In this document: positions 49,531-58,732 of the stretch, one piece after another
Layout: the number at the start of each line of letters is the position of its first letter
Numbering within the stretch: the first letter of the stretch is position 1
Source: Scandinavium ludwigii_A
GTDB lineage: Bacteria; Pseudomonadota; Gammaproteobacteria; Enterobacterales; Enterobacteriaceae
Assembly (NCBI GenBank): GCA_050516505.1
Contig: CP191518.1
Span: forward strand, 2,480,001-2,544,000
DNA length: 64,000 nucleotides
Direction of reading: 5' to 3'
Notes under the pieces: model-generated
What the model was told of the DNA's origin: nothing
Database searches by the model: none
What the model saw: the letters and a program-made list of their open reading frames with translations, nothing else
Position numbers and translations under genes: made by a program

Positions 49531-49538
49531 GGAGAACT

Positions 49539-49766
49539 ATGATCACCATTAAGGACATTCGAAACCAGCTATCAACCCTGGTCACCGAGGCGCATAAAGT
49601 AGCGTGCACCTTAGAGATTGGTGATGAGCGCACCGAAGCTTTCGAGCTATACGAAGCACTTCGCCGACTTCAGCGCCAGGGTGCAGCAGGCGAAGTTCTT
49701 TCAGCTACCAACCCTCTTCTGGCCGCGCCTTATTACGACGATGACTGGGAAGAGGACGACGACTGA
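49539..49766 (+). CDS. 75-residue acidic-tailed early protein, unknown
   Basis: ATG 49539 with GAGGAG upstream; ITIKDIRNQLSTLVTEAHKV is helical and the end (YYDDDWEEDDD) very acidic. Last gene before the terminator of the recombination operon. Not recognised. Confidence 0.65.
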   Translation: MITIKDIRNQLSTLVTEAHKVACTLEIGDERTEAFELYEALRRLQRQGAAGEVLSATNPLLAAPYYDDDWEEDDD

Positions 49767-49774
49767 CACAATTG

Positions 49775-49797
49775 ATAGCCAGTTATGAGCTGGCTAT
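49775..49797. repeat. Perfect inverted repeat after the recombination operon
   Basis: ATAGCCAG and CTGGCTAT separated by seven bases, with no T-run; may be a processing hairpin or protein site. Confidence 0.55.
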
Positions 49798-49831
49798 TGG
49801 GTGCGAAAGCACTGCCACCGTTATCCCTTTT

Positions 49832-49854
49832 GCCCGGTTCGTCCGGGCGTTTTT
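49832..49854 (+). terminator. Terminator of the recombination operon
   Basis: GCCCGG/CCGGGC stem, five-base loop, followed by GTTTTT. It separates the operon from xis and int. Confidence 0.85.
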
Positions 49855-49975
49855 ATCTACGTACAAGCGAAAATTCATCTAATCGATATCTGGTAGTGCT
49901 ACTCACGGGAAAATCCTGCATGAAATTTTGCGGTATCTTTCCGATGTAGTGGCCTTGCATTGAACCGAGGTGACT

Positions 49976-50221
49976 ATGGAACACATTATCCAGCTGACTC
50001 CGAATAAATGGGTAGCTGAAAAAGTGCTGATCGCGGTGACTGGCTTAAAGCCAGGAACCATTCTCAGAGCAAGAAAAGAATCTTGGATGGTCGGCAGAGA
50101 ATACGTACATGTGTCCCCTGACGGCGTCCCAAAGCCAACAAGTGAGTGTCTCTATAATCGCGAAGCCGTGGATCGCTGGATAGAGAATCAAATATCAAAA
50201 CAGCCGGGAATAGACCTTTGA
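49976..50221 (+). CDS. Excisionase-like protein
   Basis: 81 residues from ATG 49976 (GAGG upstream). IQLTPNKWVAEKVLIAVTGL, PGTILRARKESWMVGREYVH and CLYNREAVDRWIENQISK match the short putative excisionases (winged helix) that precede integrases in lambdoid prophages. It would bend att DNA and direct the integrase to excision. Confidence 0.85.
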   Translation: MEHIIQLTPNKWVAEKVLIAVTGLKPGTILRARKESWMVGREYVHVSPDGVPKPTSECLYNREAVDRWIENQISKQPGIDL

Positions 50222-50273
50222 TGTGCCCTGCTGTGTGGTTACTCTAATTGAGCTCTTGGGCGCAGGAGGACAA

Positions 50274-51575
50274 ATGGTAAAACCAACATATCCAACCGGC
50301 GTTGAAAACCACGGTGGAAAACTGCGTATCGTTTTCCATTACAAAGGCAGGCGCATACGCGAAAGCTTGGGCGTGCCTGATACACCGAAAAACAGAAAAA
50401 TAGCTGGCGAGCTGAGGACATCAGTTTGTTTTGCGATTAAGACAGGAAGTTTTAACTACGCGGCTCAGTTTCCGGACTCTGTGAATCTGCGTCATTTCGG
50501 CCTACAGAGTAAAGAAATCACGCTGTCAGACCTGTCTGAAAAATGGCTGGCTCTGAAGAGGATGGAAACCTCAAACAACACGATGCGTAGCTACGAATCC
50601 GTGATCAAAATTATGGTGAACTGGCTTGGAGCAAGGAAGTTGATTTCAGCGGTGAACCAGGAAGATCTTTTGTTCTTGCGAAAAGAACTCCTGACCGGCG
50701 CTCACCTTCTGAAGGGCGGACAGAAGAAGGCGAAAATGGGGCGAAAAGCACCTACCGTTAATGGGTACATGGTGATAACTGGTGGCATGTTCCAGTTTGC
50801 GGCATCAAATGGGTATATCGAAAAAAACCCGTTTGAAGGGATTTCGTTGTTGAAGAAATCAAAACCGGAGCCTGACCCGTTAGAAAGAGATGAGTTTGTA
50901 CGGTTGATAGAGGCAGCCAATCATCCGCAGATCAAGAATCTATGGTCCCTCGCTGTCTATACTGGAATGAGACATGGTGAACTTTGTGCCCTTGCCTGGG
51001 AAGACATAGATCTGAAAGCCGGGACTATCATTGTTAGAAGGACGTATACGCGCGCGAAAGAATTCACGCTGCCGAAGACAGATTCTGGCACTGATCGAAT
51101 CATCCATTTGATTCAGCCGGCTATCGAAGCTCTGAAAAGCCAGCTTGAATTGACCCGGCTGGGAAAACAAAAAAAGGTCGAAGTGAAGTTGCGCGAGTAC
51201 GGACGCTCAAGCACTCACCCCTGCACCTTTGTGTTTAACCCAGAGGTTACCAGAAAAAATCCGGCGGGAACGAACCACTATTCAGTAACGTCGTTGTCCT
51301 CCTCCTGGGAGGGATTGACTAAACGAGCCGGGATCAGATATCGAAATCCATATCAGTCCCGCCACACATACGCATGCTGGGCATTAGCTGTTGGGGCAAA
51401 CCCGACGTTTATAGCAACTCAGATGGGGCACCGGAACGCTCAGATGGTCTACATCGTATATGGAGCATGGATGAGTGAGAACAATGCAGATCAGGTTGGG
51501 ATACTAAATCAAAAAATGCCTGCTACTGCCCCAGTGGTGCCCCAAGCTGTACAACAGACAGCCAAAAGGCCATAA
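50274..51575 (+). CDS. Tyrosine integrase
   Basis: 433 residues from ATG 50274 (AGGAGG upstream). N-terminal arm-DNA binding domain (PTYPTGVENHGGKLRIVFHY), a core-binding SAM-like domain (residues 95-200) and the catalytic domain: Arg in TGMRHGE, His-x-x-Arg region YQSRHTYACWAL, His in MGHRN and nucleophile Tyr in VYGAW. It integrates and, with Xis, excises the prophage. The stop lies only 32 bp before ydbK. Confidence 0.94.
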   Translation: MVKPTYPTGVENHGGKLRIVFHYKGRRIRESLGVPDTPKNRKIAGELRTSVCFAIKTGSFNYAAQFPDSVNLRHFGLQSKEITLSDLSEKWLALKRMETSNNTMRSYESVIKIMVNWLGARKLISAVNQEDLLFLRKELLTGAHLLKGGQKKAKMGRKAPTVNGYMVITGGMFQFAASNGYIEKNPFEGISLLKKSKPEPDPLERDEFVRLIEAANHPQIKNLWSLAVYTGMRHGELCALAWEDIDLKAGTIIVRRTYTRAKEFTLPKTDSGTDRIIHLIQPAIEALKSQLELTRLGKQKKVEVKLREYGRSSTHPCTFVFNPEVTRKNPAGTNHYSVTSLSSSWEGLTKRAGIRYRNPYQSRHTYACWALAVGANPTFIATQMGHRNAQMVYIVYGAWMSENNADQVGILNQKMPATAPVVPQAVQQTAKRP

Positions 51576-51607
51576 AAATCTTATAGTTAAGCAATGAGAC
51601 AAACCAT

Positions 51608-54600
51608 ATGATTACAACAGACGGTAACGGTGCATGCGCGTCGGTGGCGTTTCGCACCAGCGAAGTGATTGCTATCTACCCGATAACGCCAAGCTCAACG
51701 ATGGCGGAACAGGCTGATGCCTGGGCGGGTAACGGGCTGAAAAACGTCTGGGGCGATGTGCCCCGGGTCGTAGAAATGCAGTCTGAAGCAGGCGCGATTG
51801 CCGCGGTTCACGGCGCATTGCAGACCGGCGCCCTCTCCACGTCTTTCACCTCTTCGCAGGGATTGTTGTTGATGATCCCGACGCTGTACAAACTGGCCGG
51901 TCAACTGACGCCGTTTGTCCTTCACGTCGCGGCGCGTACCGTCGCGACCCACGCTCTGTCTATTTTTGGTGATCACTCGGATGTGATGGCCGTACGTCAG
52001 ACCGGCTGTGCGATGCTCAGCGCGGCGAACGTGCAGGAAGCGCAGGATTTTGCCCTGATTTCACATATCGCGACCCTCAAAAGCCGCGTGCCATTCATTC
52101 ATTTCTTTGATGGTTTCCGCACGTCGCATGAGATCAACAAAATCGTGCCGCTGGCCGATGACACAATTCTCAATCTGCTGCCACAGGCCGAAATCGACGC
52201 GCACCGCACCCGCGCGCTGAACCCGGAACATCCGGTGATCCGCGGTACGTCTGCTAACCCGGACACCTATTTCCAGTCTCGCGAAGCGACCAACCCGTGG
52301 TATGACGCGGTTTACGCCCACGTCGAACAGGCGATGAACGATTTTGCCAGCGCCACCGGTCGCCAGTACAAACCGTTCGAATATTACGGCCACCCGCAGG
52401 CCGAACGCGTTATCGTTCTGATGGGCTCGGCGATTGGCACCTGCGAGGAAGTGGTTGATGAACTGCTGACCCGTGGTGAAAAAGTCGGTGTGCTGAAAGT
52501 CCGTTTGTACCGTCCGTTTTCTGCCGCTCATCTGCTGGCAGCTATCCCGCAAAGTGTGAAAACGCTGGCGGTGATGGATCGCACCAAAGAGCCTGGCGCG
52601 CATGCCGAACCGCTGTATCTCGATGTGATGACCGCCCTGGCGGAAGCCTTTAACAGTGGCGAGCGCGAAACGCTGCCGCGCGTCATTGGCGGGCGCTACG
52701 GCCTGTCGTCGAAAGAGTTTGGCCCGGATTGCGTGCTGGCCGTGTTTAACGAGCTGAGCGCCGCCAAACCGAAGCCGCGTTTTACTGTCGGCATTTACGA
52801 CGACGTGACCAATTTATCCCTGCCGCTGCCGGAAAATACCCTGCCATCGACCGCCAAGCTCGAAGCGCTGTTTTACGGACTGGGCAGCGACGGCAGCGTG
52901 TCGGCAACGAAAAACAATATCAAAATCATCGGCAACTCTACGCCGTGGTATGCCCAGGGCTATTTCGTGTATGACTCGAAAAAAGCCGGTGGTTTGACGG
53001 TGTCGCATCTGCGCGTCTCTGAGCAACCGGTGCGCTCGGCGTATCTGGTGTCGCAGGCGGATTTTGTGGGCTGTCACCAGCTGCAGTTCATCGACAAATA
53101 TCAAATGGCCGAGCGTCTGAAGCCGGGCGGGATTTTCCTGCTCAACACGCCTTACAGCGTCGAGGAAGTGTGGTCTCGCCTGCCGCGTGAGGTTCAGGCC
53201 GTTCTGAATCAGAAACAGGCCCGCTTTTATATTGTCAACGCGGCGAAAATCGCCCGCGAATGCGGCCTGGCGGCGCGCATCAATACCGTGATGCAAATGG
53301 CATTCTTCCAATTGACGCAAATCCTGCCGGGCGACAGCGCGCTGATTGAACTGCAGGGCGCGATTGCCAAAAGCTACAGCAGCAAAGGTCAGGAGCTGGT
53401 CGAGCGCAACTGGCAGGCGCTGGCGATGGCGCGCGAACTGCTGGCGGAAGTGCCGCTACAGCCGGTCGATATCCACAGTCCGAATCGCCCACCGGTGGTT
53501 TCCGATGCCGCGCCTGATTTTGTCAAAACCGTGACCGCTGCGATGCTGGCCGGGCTTGGCGACGCGTTGCCCGTCTCTGCGCTTCCGCCGGACGGCACCT
53601 GGCCAGTCGGCACCACGCGCTGGGAAAAACGCAATATCGCCGAAGAGATCCCAATCTGGAAAGAAGACCTTTGCACCCAGTGTAACCACTGCGTCGCGGC
53701 CTGCCCGCATTCGGCCATTCGCGCCAAAGTGGTGTCACCAGAAGATATGGAATCTGCCCCTGCCAGCCTGCATTCGCTGGACGTGAAATCCCGCGATATG
53801 CGCGGCCAGAAATATGTGCTGCAGGTCGCACCGGAGGACTGCACTGGCTGTAACCTGTGCGTGGAAGTGTGCCCGGCGAAAGATCGTCAGGACCCCAGTA
53901 TCAAAGCCATCAATATGATGTCGCGCCTGGATCACGTTGAAGAAGAGAAAGTGAATTATGACTTCTTCCTCGACCTGCCGGAAATCGACAGAACCAAACT
54001 GGAACGCATTGATATCCGCACTTCGCAGCTGATCACGCCGCTGTTTGAATATTCCGGCGCCTGCTCCGGCTGCGGTGAAACGCCGTACATCAAATTGCTG
54101 ACGCAGCTGTATGGCGACCGAATGATGATTGCTAACGCCACCGGCTGTTCGTCTATTTATGGTGGCAACCTGCCATCAACGCCATATACCACCGACATTA
54201 ATGGTCGCGGTCCGGCATGGGCAAACTCACTGTTCGAAGACAACGCCGAGTTCGGTCTGGGCTTCCGTTTATCGGTCGATCAGCATCGCCAACGTGTAAT
54301 GCGCCTGCTCGAGACATTTGCGGATAAACTGCCCGTTGAATTGAACGAAGCGCTGCACGCTGATGCCACGCCGGAAGAACGCCGTGAGCAGGTCGCGTCT
54401 TTACGCCAACATTTGCAGGGTGTGGACGGCGCAACCGAGCTTCTGACCGACGCTGACGCACTGGTCGAGAAATCCATCTGGCTGATTGGCGGCGACGGCT
54501 GGGCTTACGATATCGGCTTTGGTGGTCTCGACCACGTTCTAAGCCTGACCGAAAACGTCAATATTCTGGTGCTGGATACCCAGTGTTACTCCAATACCGG

Positions 54601-55132
54601 CGGCCAGGCATCGAAAGCAACACCGCTCGGCGCGGTGACCAAGTTCGGCGAGCATGGCAAGCGTAAATCGCGCAAAGATTTGGGCGTGAGCATGATGATG
54701 TACGGGCATGTCTACGTGGCGCAAATCTCGCTCGGCGCACAACTTAACCAGACGGTGAAAGCGATTCAGGAAGCGGAAGCGTATCCGGGGCCGTCGCTGA
54801 TCATCGCCTATAGCCCGTGTGAGGAGCATGGTTACGATCTGGCCCTGAGTCATGATCAGATGCGTCAGCTCACCGCCACCGGGTTCTGGCCGCTGTATCG
54901 CTTTGATCCGCGTCGTGCGGATGAAGGCAAACTGCCGCTGGCTCTGGATTCTCGACCACCGTCAGATGCCCTCGCCGACACGCTGATGAAAGAACAGCGC
55001 TTCCGTCGTCTGAACGCACAGCAGCCTGAGGTTGCTGAACAGTTGTGGAAAGACGCCGCCGCCGATTTGCAAAAACGCTACGATTTCCTTGCGCAAATGG
55101 CCGGTAAAGCGGAAAAGCCAGCCAGTGATTAA
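51608..55132 (+). CDS. ydbK: Pyruvate:flavodoxin/ferredoxin oxidoreductase
   Basis: 1174 residues, a homodimeric single-chain enzyme that oxidises pyruvate to acetyl-CoA and passes electrons to flavodoxin or ferredoxin. Domain order: pyrimidine-binding domain with IYPITPSSTMAEQADAW, the gamma region, two [4Fe-4S] motifs (CTQCNHCVAACP and CTGCNLCVEVCP near 690-750), and a TPP-binding domain with GDGWAYDIGFGG, NILVLDTQCYSNTGGQ and a cluster Cys set in CSGCGETPY. Nearly identical to E. coli YdbK, which is linked to oxidative stress. Its native upstream region appears to be displaced by the prophage. Confidence 0.97.
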   Translation: MITTDGNGACASVAFRTSEVIAIYPITPSSTMAEQADAWAGNGLKNVWGDVPRVVEMQSEAGAIAAVHGALQTGALSTSFTSSQGLLLMIPTLYKLAGQLTPFVLHVAARTVATHALSIFGDHSDVMAVRQTGCAMLSAANVQEAQDFALISHIATLKSRVPFIHFFDGFRTSHEINKIVPLADDTILNLLPQAEIDAHRTRALNPEHPVIRGTSANPDTYFQSREATNPWYDAVYAHVEQAMNDFASATGRQYKPFEYYGHPQAERVIVLMGSAIGTCEEVVDELLTRGEKVGVLKVRLYRPFSAAHLLAAIPQSVKTLAVMDRTKEPGAHAEPLYLDVMTALAEAFNSGERETLPRVIGGRYGLSSKEFGPDCVLAVFNELSAAKPKPRFTVGIYDDVTNLSLPLPENTLPSTAKLEALFYGLGSDGSVSATKNNIKIIGNSTPWYAQGYFVYDSKKAGGLTVSHLRVSEQPVRSAYLVSQADFVGCHQLQFIDKYQMAERLKPGGIFLLNTPYSVEEVWSRLPREVQAVLNQKQARFYIVNAAKIARECGLAARINTVMQMAFFQLTQILPGDSALIELQGAIAKSYSSKGQELVERNWQALAMARELLAEVPLQPVDIHSPNRPPVVSDAAPDFVKTVTAAMLAGLGDALPVSALPPDGTWPVGTTRWEKRNIAEEIPIWKEDLCTQCNHCVAACPHSAIRAKVVSPEDMESAPASLHSLDVKSRDMRGQKYVLQVAPEDCTGCNLCVEVCPAKDRQDPSIKAINMMSRLDHVEEEKVNYDFFLDLPEIDRTKLERIDIRTSQLITPLFEYSGACSGCGETPYIKLLTQLYGDRMMIANATGCSSIYGGNLPSTPYTTDINGRGPAWANSLFEDNAEFGLGFRLSVDQHRQRVMRLLETFADKLPVELNEALHADATPEERREQVASLRQHLQGVDGATELLTDADALVEKSIWLIGGDGWAYDIGFGGLDHVLSLTENVNILVLDTQCYSNTGGQASKATPLGAVTKFGEHGKRKSRKDLGVSMMMYGHVYVAQISLGAQLNQTVKAIQEAEAYPGPSLIIAYSPCEEHGYDLALSHDQMRQLTATGFWPLYRFDPRRADEGKLPLALDSRPPSDALADTLMKEQRFRRLNAQQPEVAEQLWKDAAADLQKRYDFLAQMAGKAEKPASD

Positions 55133-55158
55133 TTATCACTCACGCTCCAATAATAAAT

Positions 55159-55272
55159 AAAAAAAAAGCCCGAACATCTGTTCGGGCTTGTCATTTAAAT
55201 ATTGACTAATATAGAAATCACATAACGACACACAGCAACATCTCAATTTGTGTGGCAAATTAGGCATATAAC
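55159..55272 (-). ncRNA. micC: MicC Hfq-dependent small RNA
   Basis: On the minus strand between ydbK and ompN. The 5' end GTTATATGCC and the 3' part GACAAGCCCGAACA with its hairpin and T9 tail match E. coli MicC, which represses ompC by pairing near its ribosome site. The stretch after GTTATATGCC differs from E. coli, so the target duplex may be shorter here. About 114 nt. Confidence 0.85.
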
Positions 55273-55496
55273 GGCGCCATAATAGCCCGATTTACGCCCC
55301 CTGTATAATTCCCACCATCAATGACTCCACGCCATTCATTCATCAAATCAATCATGGTTTCAGCTGAATTATTTTATTTAGATTTTACTCATATAGTAAC
55401 AAATGAGGCTTACCTTCTTTAGATATCTCTACATTAGCATGGCCTTACTTCCCGTAAGGAAGGCAGAGTATAAAAACAGCTTAAAGGATTATTAAA

Positions 55497-56621
55497 ATGA
55501 AAAGAAAAGTACTGGCACTCGTAATCCCTGCGTTATTAACTGCAGGCGCAGTTCACGCAGCAGAAATTTATAACAAAGATGGCAACAAACTTGATCTGTA
55601 CGGCAAAGTTGATGGCCTGCACTACTTCTCCGATAACAAGGGTGCAGACGGTGATCAGTCCTACATCCGTATTGGCTTCAAAGGCGAAACACAGATTACT
55701 GACCAGCTGACCGGTTACGGCCAGTGGGAATACAACGTTCAGGCGAACAACACCGAAGGTTCCAGCGATCAGGCATGGACTCGTCTGGGCTTCGCCGGTG
55801 TGAAATTCGGCGATTACGGTTCATTCGACTACGGTCGTAACTACGGCGTACTGTACGACGTAGAAGCATGGACTGACGTACTGCCAGAGTTCGGTGGCGA
55901 TGCCTACACCAAAGCCGACAACTACATGACGGGCCGTGCTAACGGTGTTGCAACCTACCGTAACAGCGACTTCTTCGGTCTGGTTGATGGCCTGAACTTC
56001 GCAGTTCAGTACCAGGGTAAAAACGAAAACCCAGGTTCTGGCGAAGGCACCAACAACAGCAACGGCCGTAACATGAAAAATGCGAACGGCGACGGTTGGG
56101 GTCTCTCCACCACTTATGACTTCGGTGCTGGCTTCAGCGCGGGTGCTGCGTACGCGTCTTCTGACCGTACCAACGACCAGACCAACTTCTCCACTGCAGG
56201 CGGCGACAAAGCTGACGCATGGACTGCTGGCCTGAAGTATGACGCGAACAACGTCTACCTCGCGACCATGTATTCTGAAACCCGTAACATGACGTCTTAC
56301 GGCAGCGAATACGACAACACTATCGCGAACAAAACTCAGAACTTCGAAGTTACCGCACAGTACCAGTTCGACTTCGGTCTGCGTCCAGAAGTCTCTTACC
56401 TGCAGTCTAAAGGTAAGGACCTGAACAACATCGACGGCACCTCTGCTGGCGATCAGGATCTGGTTAAATACGTATCCGTGGGCGCGACCTACTACTTCAA
56501 CAAAAATATGTCTACCTACGTTGATTACAAAATCAACCTGCTGGATGACAACACCTTCACCAACGATAACGGTATCAACACCGATGACGTTGTTGCTTTA
56601 GGTCTGGTTTACCAGTTCTAA
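55497..56621 (+). CDS. ompN: OmpC-family general porin OmpN
   Basis: 374 residues: signal peptide ending AVHAA, then AEIYNKDGNKLDLYGKVDG, a 16-strand beta-barrel and the terminal LGLVYQF that BAM recognises. Constriction-loop L3 text PEFGGDAYTKADNYMTGRAN is typical. Assigned as ompN rather than ompC by its place next to ydbK and micC. It allows diffusion of small solutes through the outer membrane. Confidence 0.92.
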   Translation: MKRKVLALVIPALLTAGAVHAAEIYNKDGNKLDLYGKVDGLHYFSDNKGADGDQSYIRIGFKGETQITDQLTGYGQWEYNVQANNTEGSSDQAWTRLGFAGVKFGDYGSFDYGRNYGVLYDVEAWTDVLPEFGGDAYTKADNYMTGRANGVATYRNSDFFGLVDGLNFAVQYQGKNENPGSGEGTNNSNGRNMKNANGDGWGLSTTYDFGAGFSAGAAYASSDRTNDQTNFSTAGGDKADAWTAGLKYDANNVYLATMYSETRNMTSYGSEYDNTIANKTQNFEVTAQYQFDFGLRPEVSYLQSKGKDLNNIDGTSAGDQDLVKYVSVGATYYFNKNMSTYVDYKINLLDDNTFTNDNGINTDDVVALGLVYQF

Positions 56622-56640
56622 TTTAGTCGAAGTTTGTTGT

Positions 56641-56670
56641 AAAAAACCCGCCGATATCGGCGGGTTTTTT
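56641..56670 (+). terminator. ompN terminator
   Basis: CCCGCCGAT/ATCGGCGGG stem followed by six T, 20 bp after the stop. Confidence 0.9.
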
Positions 56671-56995
56671 ATGTCTGAAAATCCTAACCGGATTCGGTAT
56701 TCGCGCTAAGAATGGACCTATTTGGCCTTCTTCTCCCCTGCGGCTGACCTCAAATAGTCTGCCAAGTTCACTTAATTACTTCGTTGAGAAAGAAACGACA
56801 CGCGAAAATGTAACAGTGAGGGATAAGTTCAATCTTTTTTCTATCGCACGATATGGATAAAAATAATTGCCGACCGGATGTTTTTTGTTCAACTCTACCT
56901 CTTACAACAAACCCGGAACGTTAAATGCAATAGCATCCGTTTTTCTTCCGCTTTTACTGCTCTAGAGTGAATTCATCACAACAGGAGATGAAATC
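56671..56995. other. Intergenic region without a recognised element
   Basis: About 325 bp between the ompN terminator and a 54-residue ORF. The uspF gene usually found near here in E. coli is absent. No gene, repeat or clear promoter was found. Confidence 0.5.
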
Positions 56996-57160
56996 ATGAA
57001 CAGCGTCCACACCTGGCTTCGCAATCTCAAAGCCGCTTGGCTGCAAGAGCCGACGGGTATCAATCACCTTGGTCCACTGTATCTGACCCCGGCGCAACGT
57101 TACGCGCTGCTGAAAGAACTGATGATGCCGGTCAGCGAAATCAAAAAACCCGGCAAGTAA
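56996..57160 (+). CDS. 54-residue host protein of unknown function
   Basis: ACAGGAG precedes ATG 56996. Reads MNSVHTWLRNLKAAWLQEPT then YLTPAQRYALLKELMMPVSE. The ribosome site and protein-like composition support a real gene; it was not matched to a named family. Confidence 0.62.
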   Translation: MNSVHTWLRNLKAAWLQEPTGINHLGPLYLTPAQRYALLKELMMPVSEIKKPGK

Positions 57161-57330
57161 ACGCATTGCGACACAAATCACGCTGGCATTCGGCGCTGTA
57201 ATCCGTACCATACACGCCAGACTTTCGCCAGGGCAGCCGCAGATTATTGCTACAATTCATCAATGATCCCGGTGTTCGTCAGTGCTCCTGACGCTGGCTG
57301 CCATTTACCTACGACCAGAGCCATCATTAC

Positions 57331-58266
57331 ATGTCGCAAAATCAAGAAACGAGCAAGAAAGACCAGTACAACCTGAACAAACTTCAAAAGCGCCTGCGTC
57401 GTAACGTGGGCGAAGCCATTGCCGACTACAACATGATTGAAGAAGGCGATCGCATTATGGTGTGCCTGTCCGGCGGCAAGGACAGCTACACGATGCTGGA
57501 AATTCTGCGTAATCTGCAACAGAGCGCGCCGGTGAACTTCAGCCTGATCGCCGTTAACCTCGATCAGAAACAGCCGGGCTTCCCGGAACACATTCTCCCG
57601 GCTTATCTCGAGACGCTCGGTGTTGAGTACAAGATTGTCGAAGAAAACACCTACGGCATCGTGAAAGAGAAGATCCCGGAAGGCAAAACTACCTGCTCAC
57701 TGTGTTCACGTCTGCGCCGCGGTATTCTGTATCGCACTGCCACTGAGCTGGGCGCCACCAAAATCGCCCTCGGCCATCACCGCGACGATATCCTGCAGAC
57801 CCTGTTCCTGAACATGTTCTACGGCGGAAAAATGAAAGGGATGCCGCCGAAGCTGATGAGTGACGACGGAAAACACATTGTTATTCGTCCGCTGGCCTAT
57901 TGCCGCGAGAAAGACATCGAACGTTTTGCTGAAGCAAAAGCGTATCCGATTATTCCGTGCAACCTGTGTGGCTCTCAGCCTAACCTGCAACGTCAGGTGA
58001 TTGGCGATATGCTGCGCGACTGGGACAAACGTTACCCAGGCCGCATCGAAACCATGTTTAGCGCGATGCAAAACGTGGTGCCTTCGCATCTGTGCGATAC
58101 CGAATGGTTCGACTTTAAGGGTCTGAAACACGGCGCGGAAGTGGTGAACGGCGGCGATTTGGCTTTCGACAGAGAAGACATCCCGTTGCAGCCCGCAGGC
58201 TGGCAGCCGGAAGATGAAGAAACGGATATTCTCGCTAACCGTCTCGATATCGTCGAAATCAAGTAA
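57331..58266 (+). CDS. ttcA: tRNA 2-thiocytidine synthetase TtcA
   Basis: 311 residues as in E. coli. PP-loop motif SGGKDS near 47-52, and two CxxC pairs (CSLCSRLRRG and CNLCGSQPN) that hold the iron-sulphur cluster. It thiolates C32 of certain tRNAs. In E. coli K-12 the Rac prophage uses this gene as its integration site; here it is intact. Confidence 0.97.
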   Translation: MSQNQETSKKDQYNLNKLQKRLRRNVGEAIADYNMIEEGDRIMVCLSGGKDSYTMLEILRNLQQSAPVNFSLIAVNLDQKQPGFPEHILPAYLETLGVEYKIVEENTYGIVKEKIPEGKTTCSLCSRLRRGILYRTATELGATKIALGHHRDDILQTLFLNMFYGGKMKGMPPKLMSDDGKHIVIRPLAYCREKDIERFAEAKAYPIIPCNLCGSQPNLQRQVIGDMLRDWDKRYPGRIETMFSAMQNVVPSHLCDTEWFDFKGLKHGAEVVNGGDLAFDREDIPLQPAGWQPEDEETDILANRLDIVEIK

Positions 58267-58284
58267 GCGTCACACTTAATGATT

Positions 58285-58309
58285 AAACCCTCTTCGCGAG
58301 GGTTTTTTT
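58285..58309 (+). terminator. ttcA terminator
   Basis: CCCTC/GAGGG stem with TTCGC loop and seven T. Confidence 0.88.
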
Positions 58310-58320
58310 ATGTCCGATGG

Positions 58321-58458
58321 TTAGCCAAACGGCGGGGGATCGATAATCGGATGCGGATCTGGATCGCCAGGCGAATCGGGCAGCGGCTGAGGCCGTGGAA
58401 TGGGGTCAGGCACTGGCACGGGATCGGTGGGCATCGGGTCGCTGAGTCGCCACGTCAT
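58321..58458 (-). CDS. 45-residue proline-rich protein
   Basis: GGAGGCAAAA before ATG 58458. About one third proline in a PVPDPIPRPQPLPD-type repeat, starting MTWRLSDPMPTDPV. The strong ribosome site suggests expression; it lies downstream of fnrS on the same strand. Function unknown. Confidence 0.6.
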   Translation of the reverse strand: MTWRLSDPMPTDPVPVPDPIPRPQPLPDSPGDPDPHPIIDPPPFG

Positions 58459-58514
58459 TTTTGCCTCCTGTTGTGTGGGTGTCTTTTAAGGGTAGTTGTT
58501 CTGGAGTGTGAGGC

Positions 58515-58638
58515 AAAAAAAAGCCGACTTATCTAAGTCGGCGTCGTACGAATCAAATTGTGCTATGCAGTAATTCAAAAAAAGGAAGTAAGACAATATG
58601 GAGCGCAACGCCCATCGCTTGACGTTGCATTCACCTGC
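58515..58638 (-). ncRNA. fnrS: FnrS anaerobically induced small RNA
   Basis: Minus strand, about 124 nt. The 5' GCAGGTGAATGCAACGTCAA, the internal GGGCGTTGCGCTCC and the 3' GCCGACTTAGATAAGTCGGC hairpin with T8 match E. coli FnrS. FnrS represses aerobic-metabolism and oxidative-stress genes through Hfq. It lies between ttcA and zntB. Confidence 0.92.
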
Positions 58639-58673
58639 GAGAAAGATATTGCCCTGAATGGGTAGAGCGTTTA

Positions 58674-58687
58674 TTGACCTCGCTCAA
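58674..58687 (-). promoter_or_regulatory. FNR box of the fnrS promoter
   Basis: TTGAG-CGAG-GTCAA on the minus strand, centred about 42 bp upstream of the predicted fnrS start, the class II activator position. A TATCTT -10 lies at 58644-58649. Confidence 0.8.
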
Positions 58688-58732
58688 ATTTAGCGGGGTT
58701 TATAGGGGCATAAGTTGTCATAAAGCCTATTT

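Noticed and set aside
3061..51607. Long perfect attL/attR direct repeat
   Set aside because: Comparison of the DNA after int with the region right of ydbJ gave no shared word longer than eight bases, so attachment sites were not annotated as features.
56671..56995. uspF remnant next to ompN
   Set aside because: No frame in this gap shows UspA-like sequence; the gene is simply absent here.
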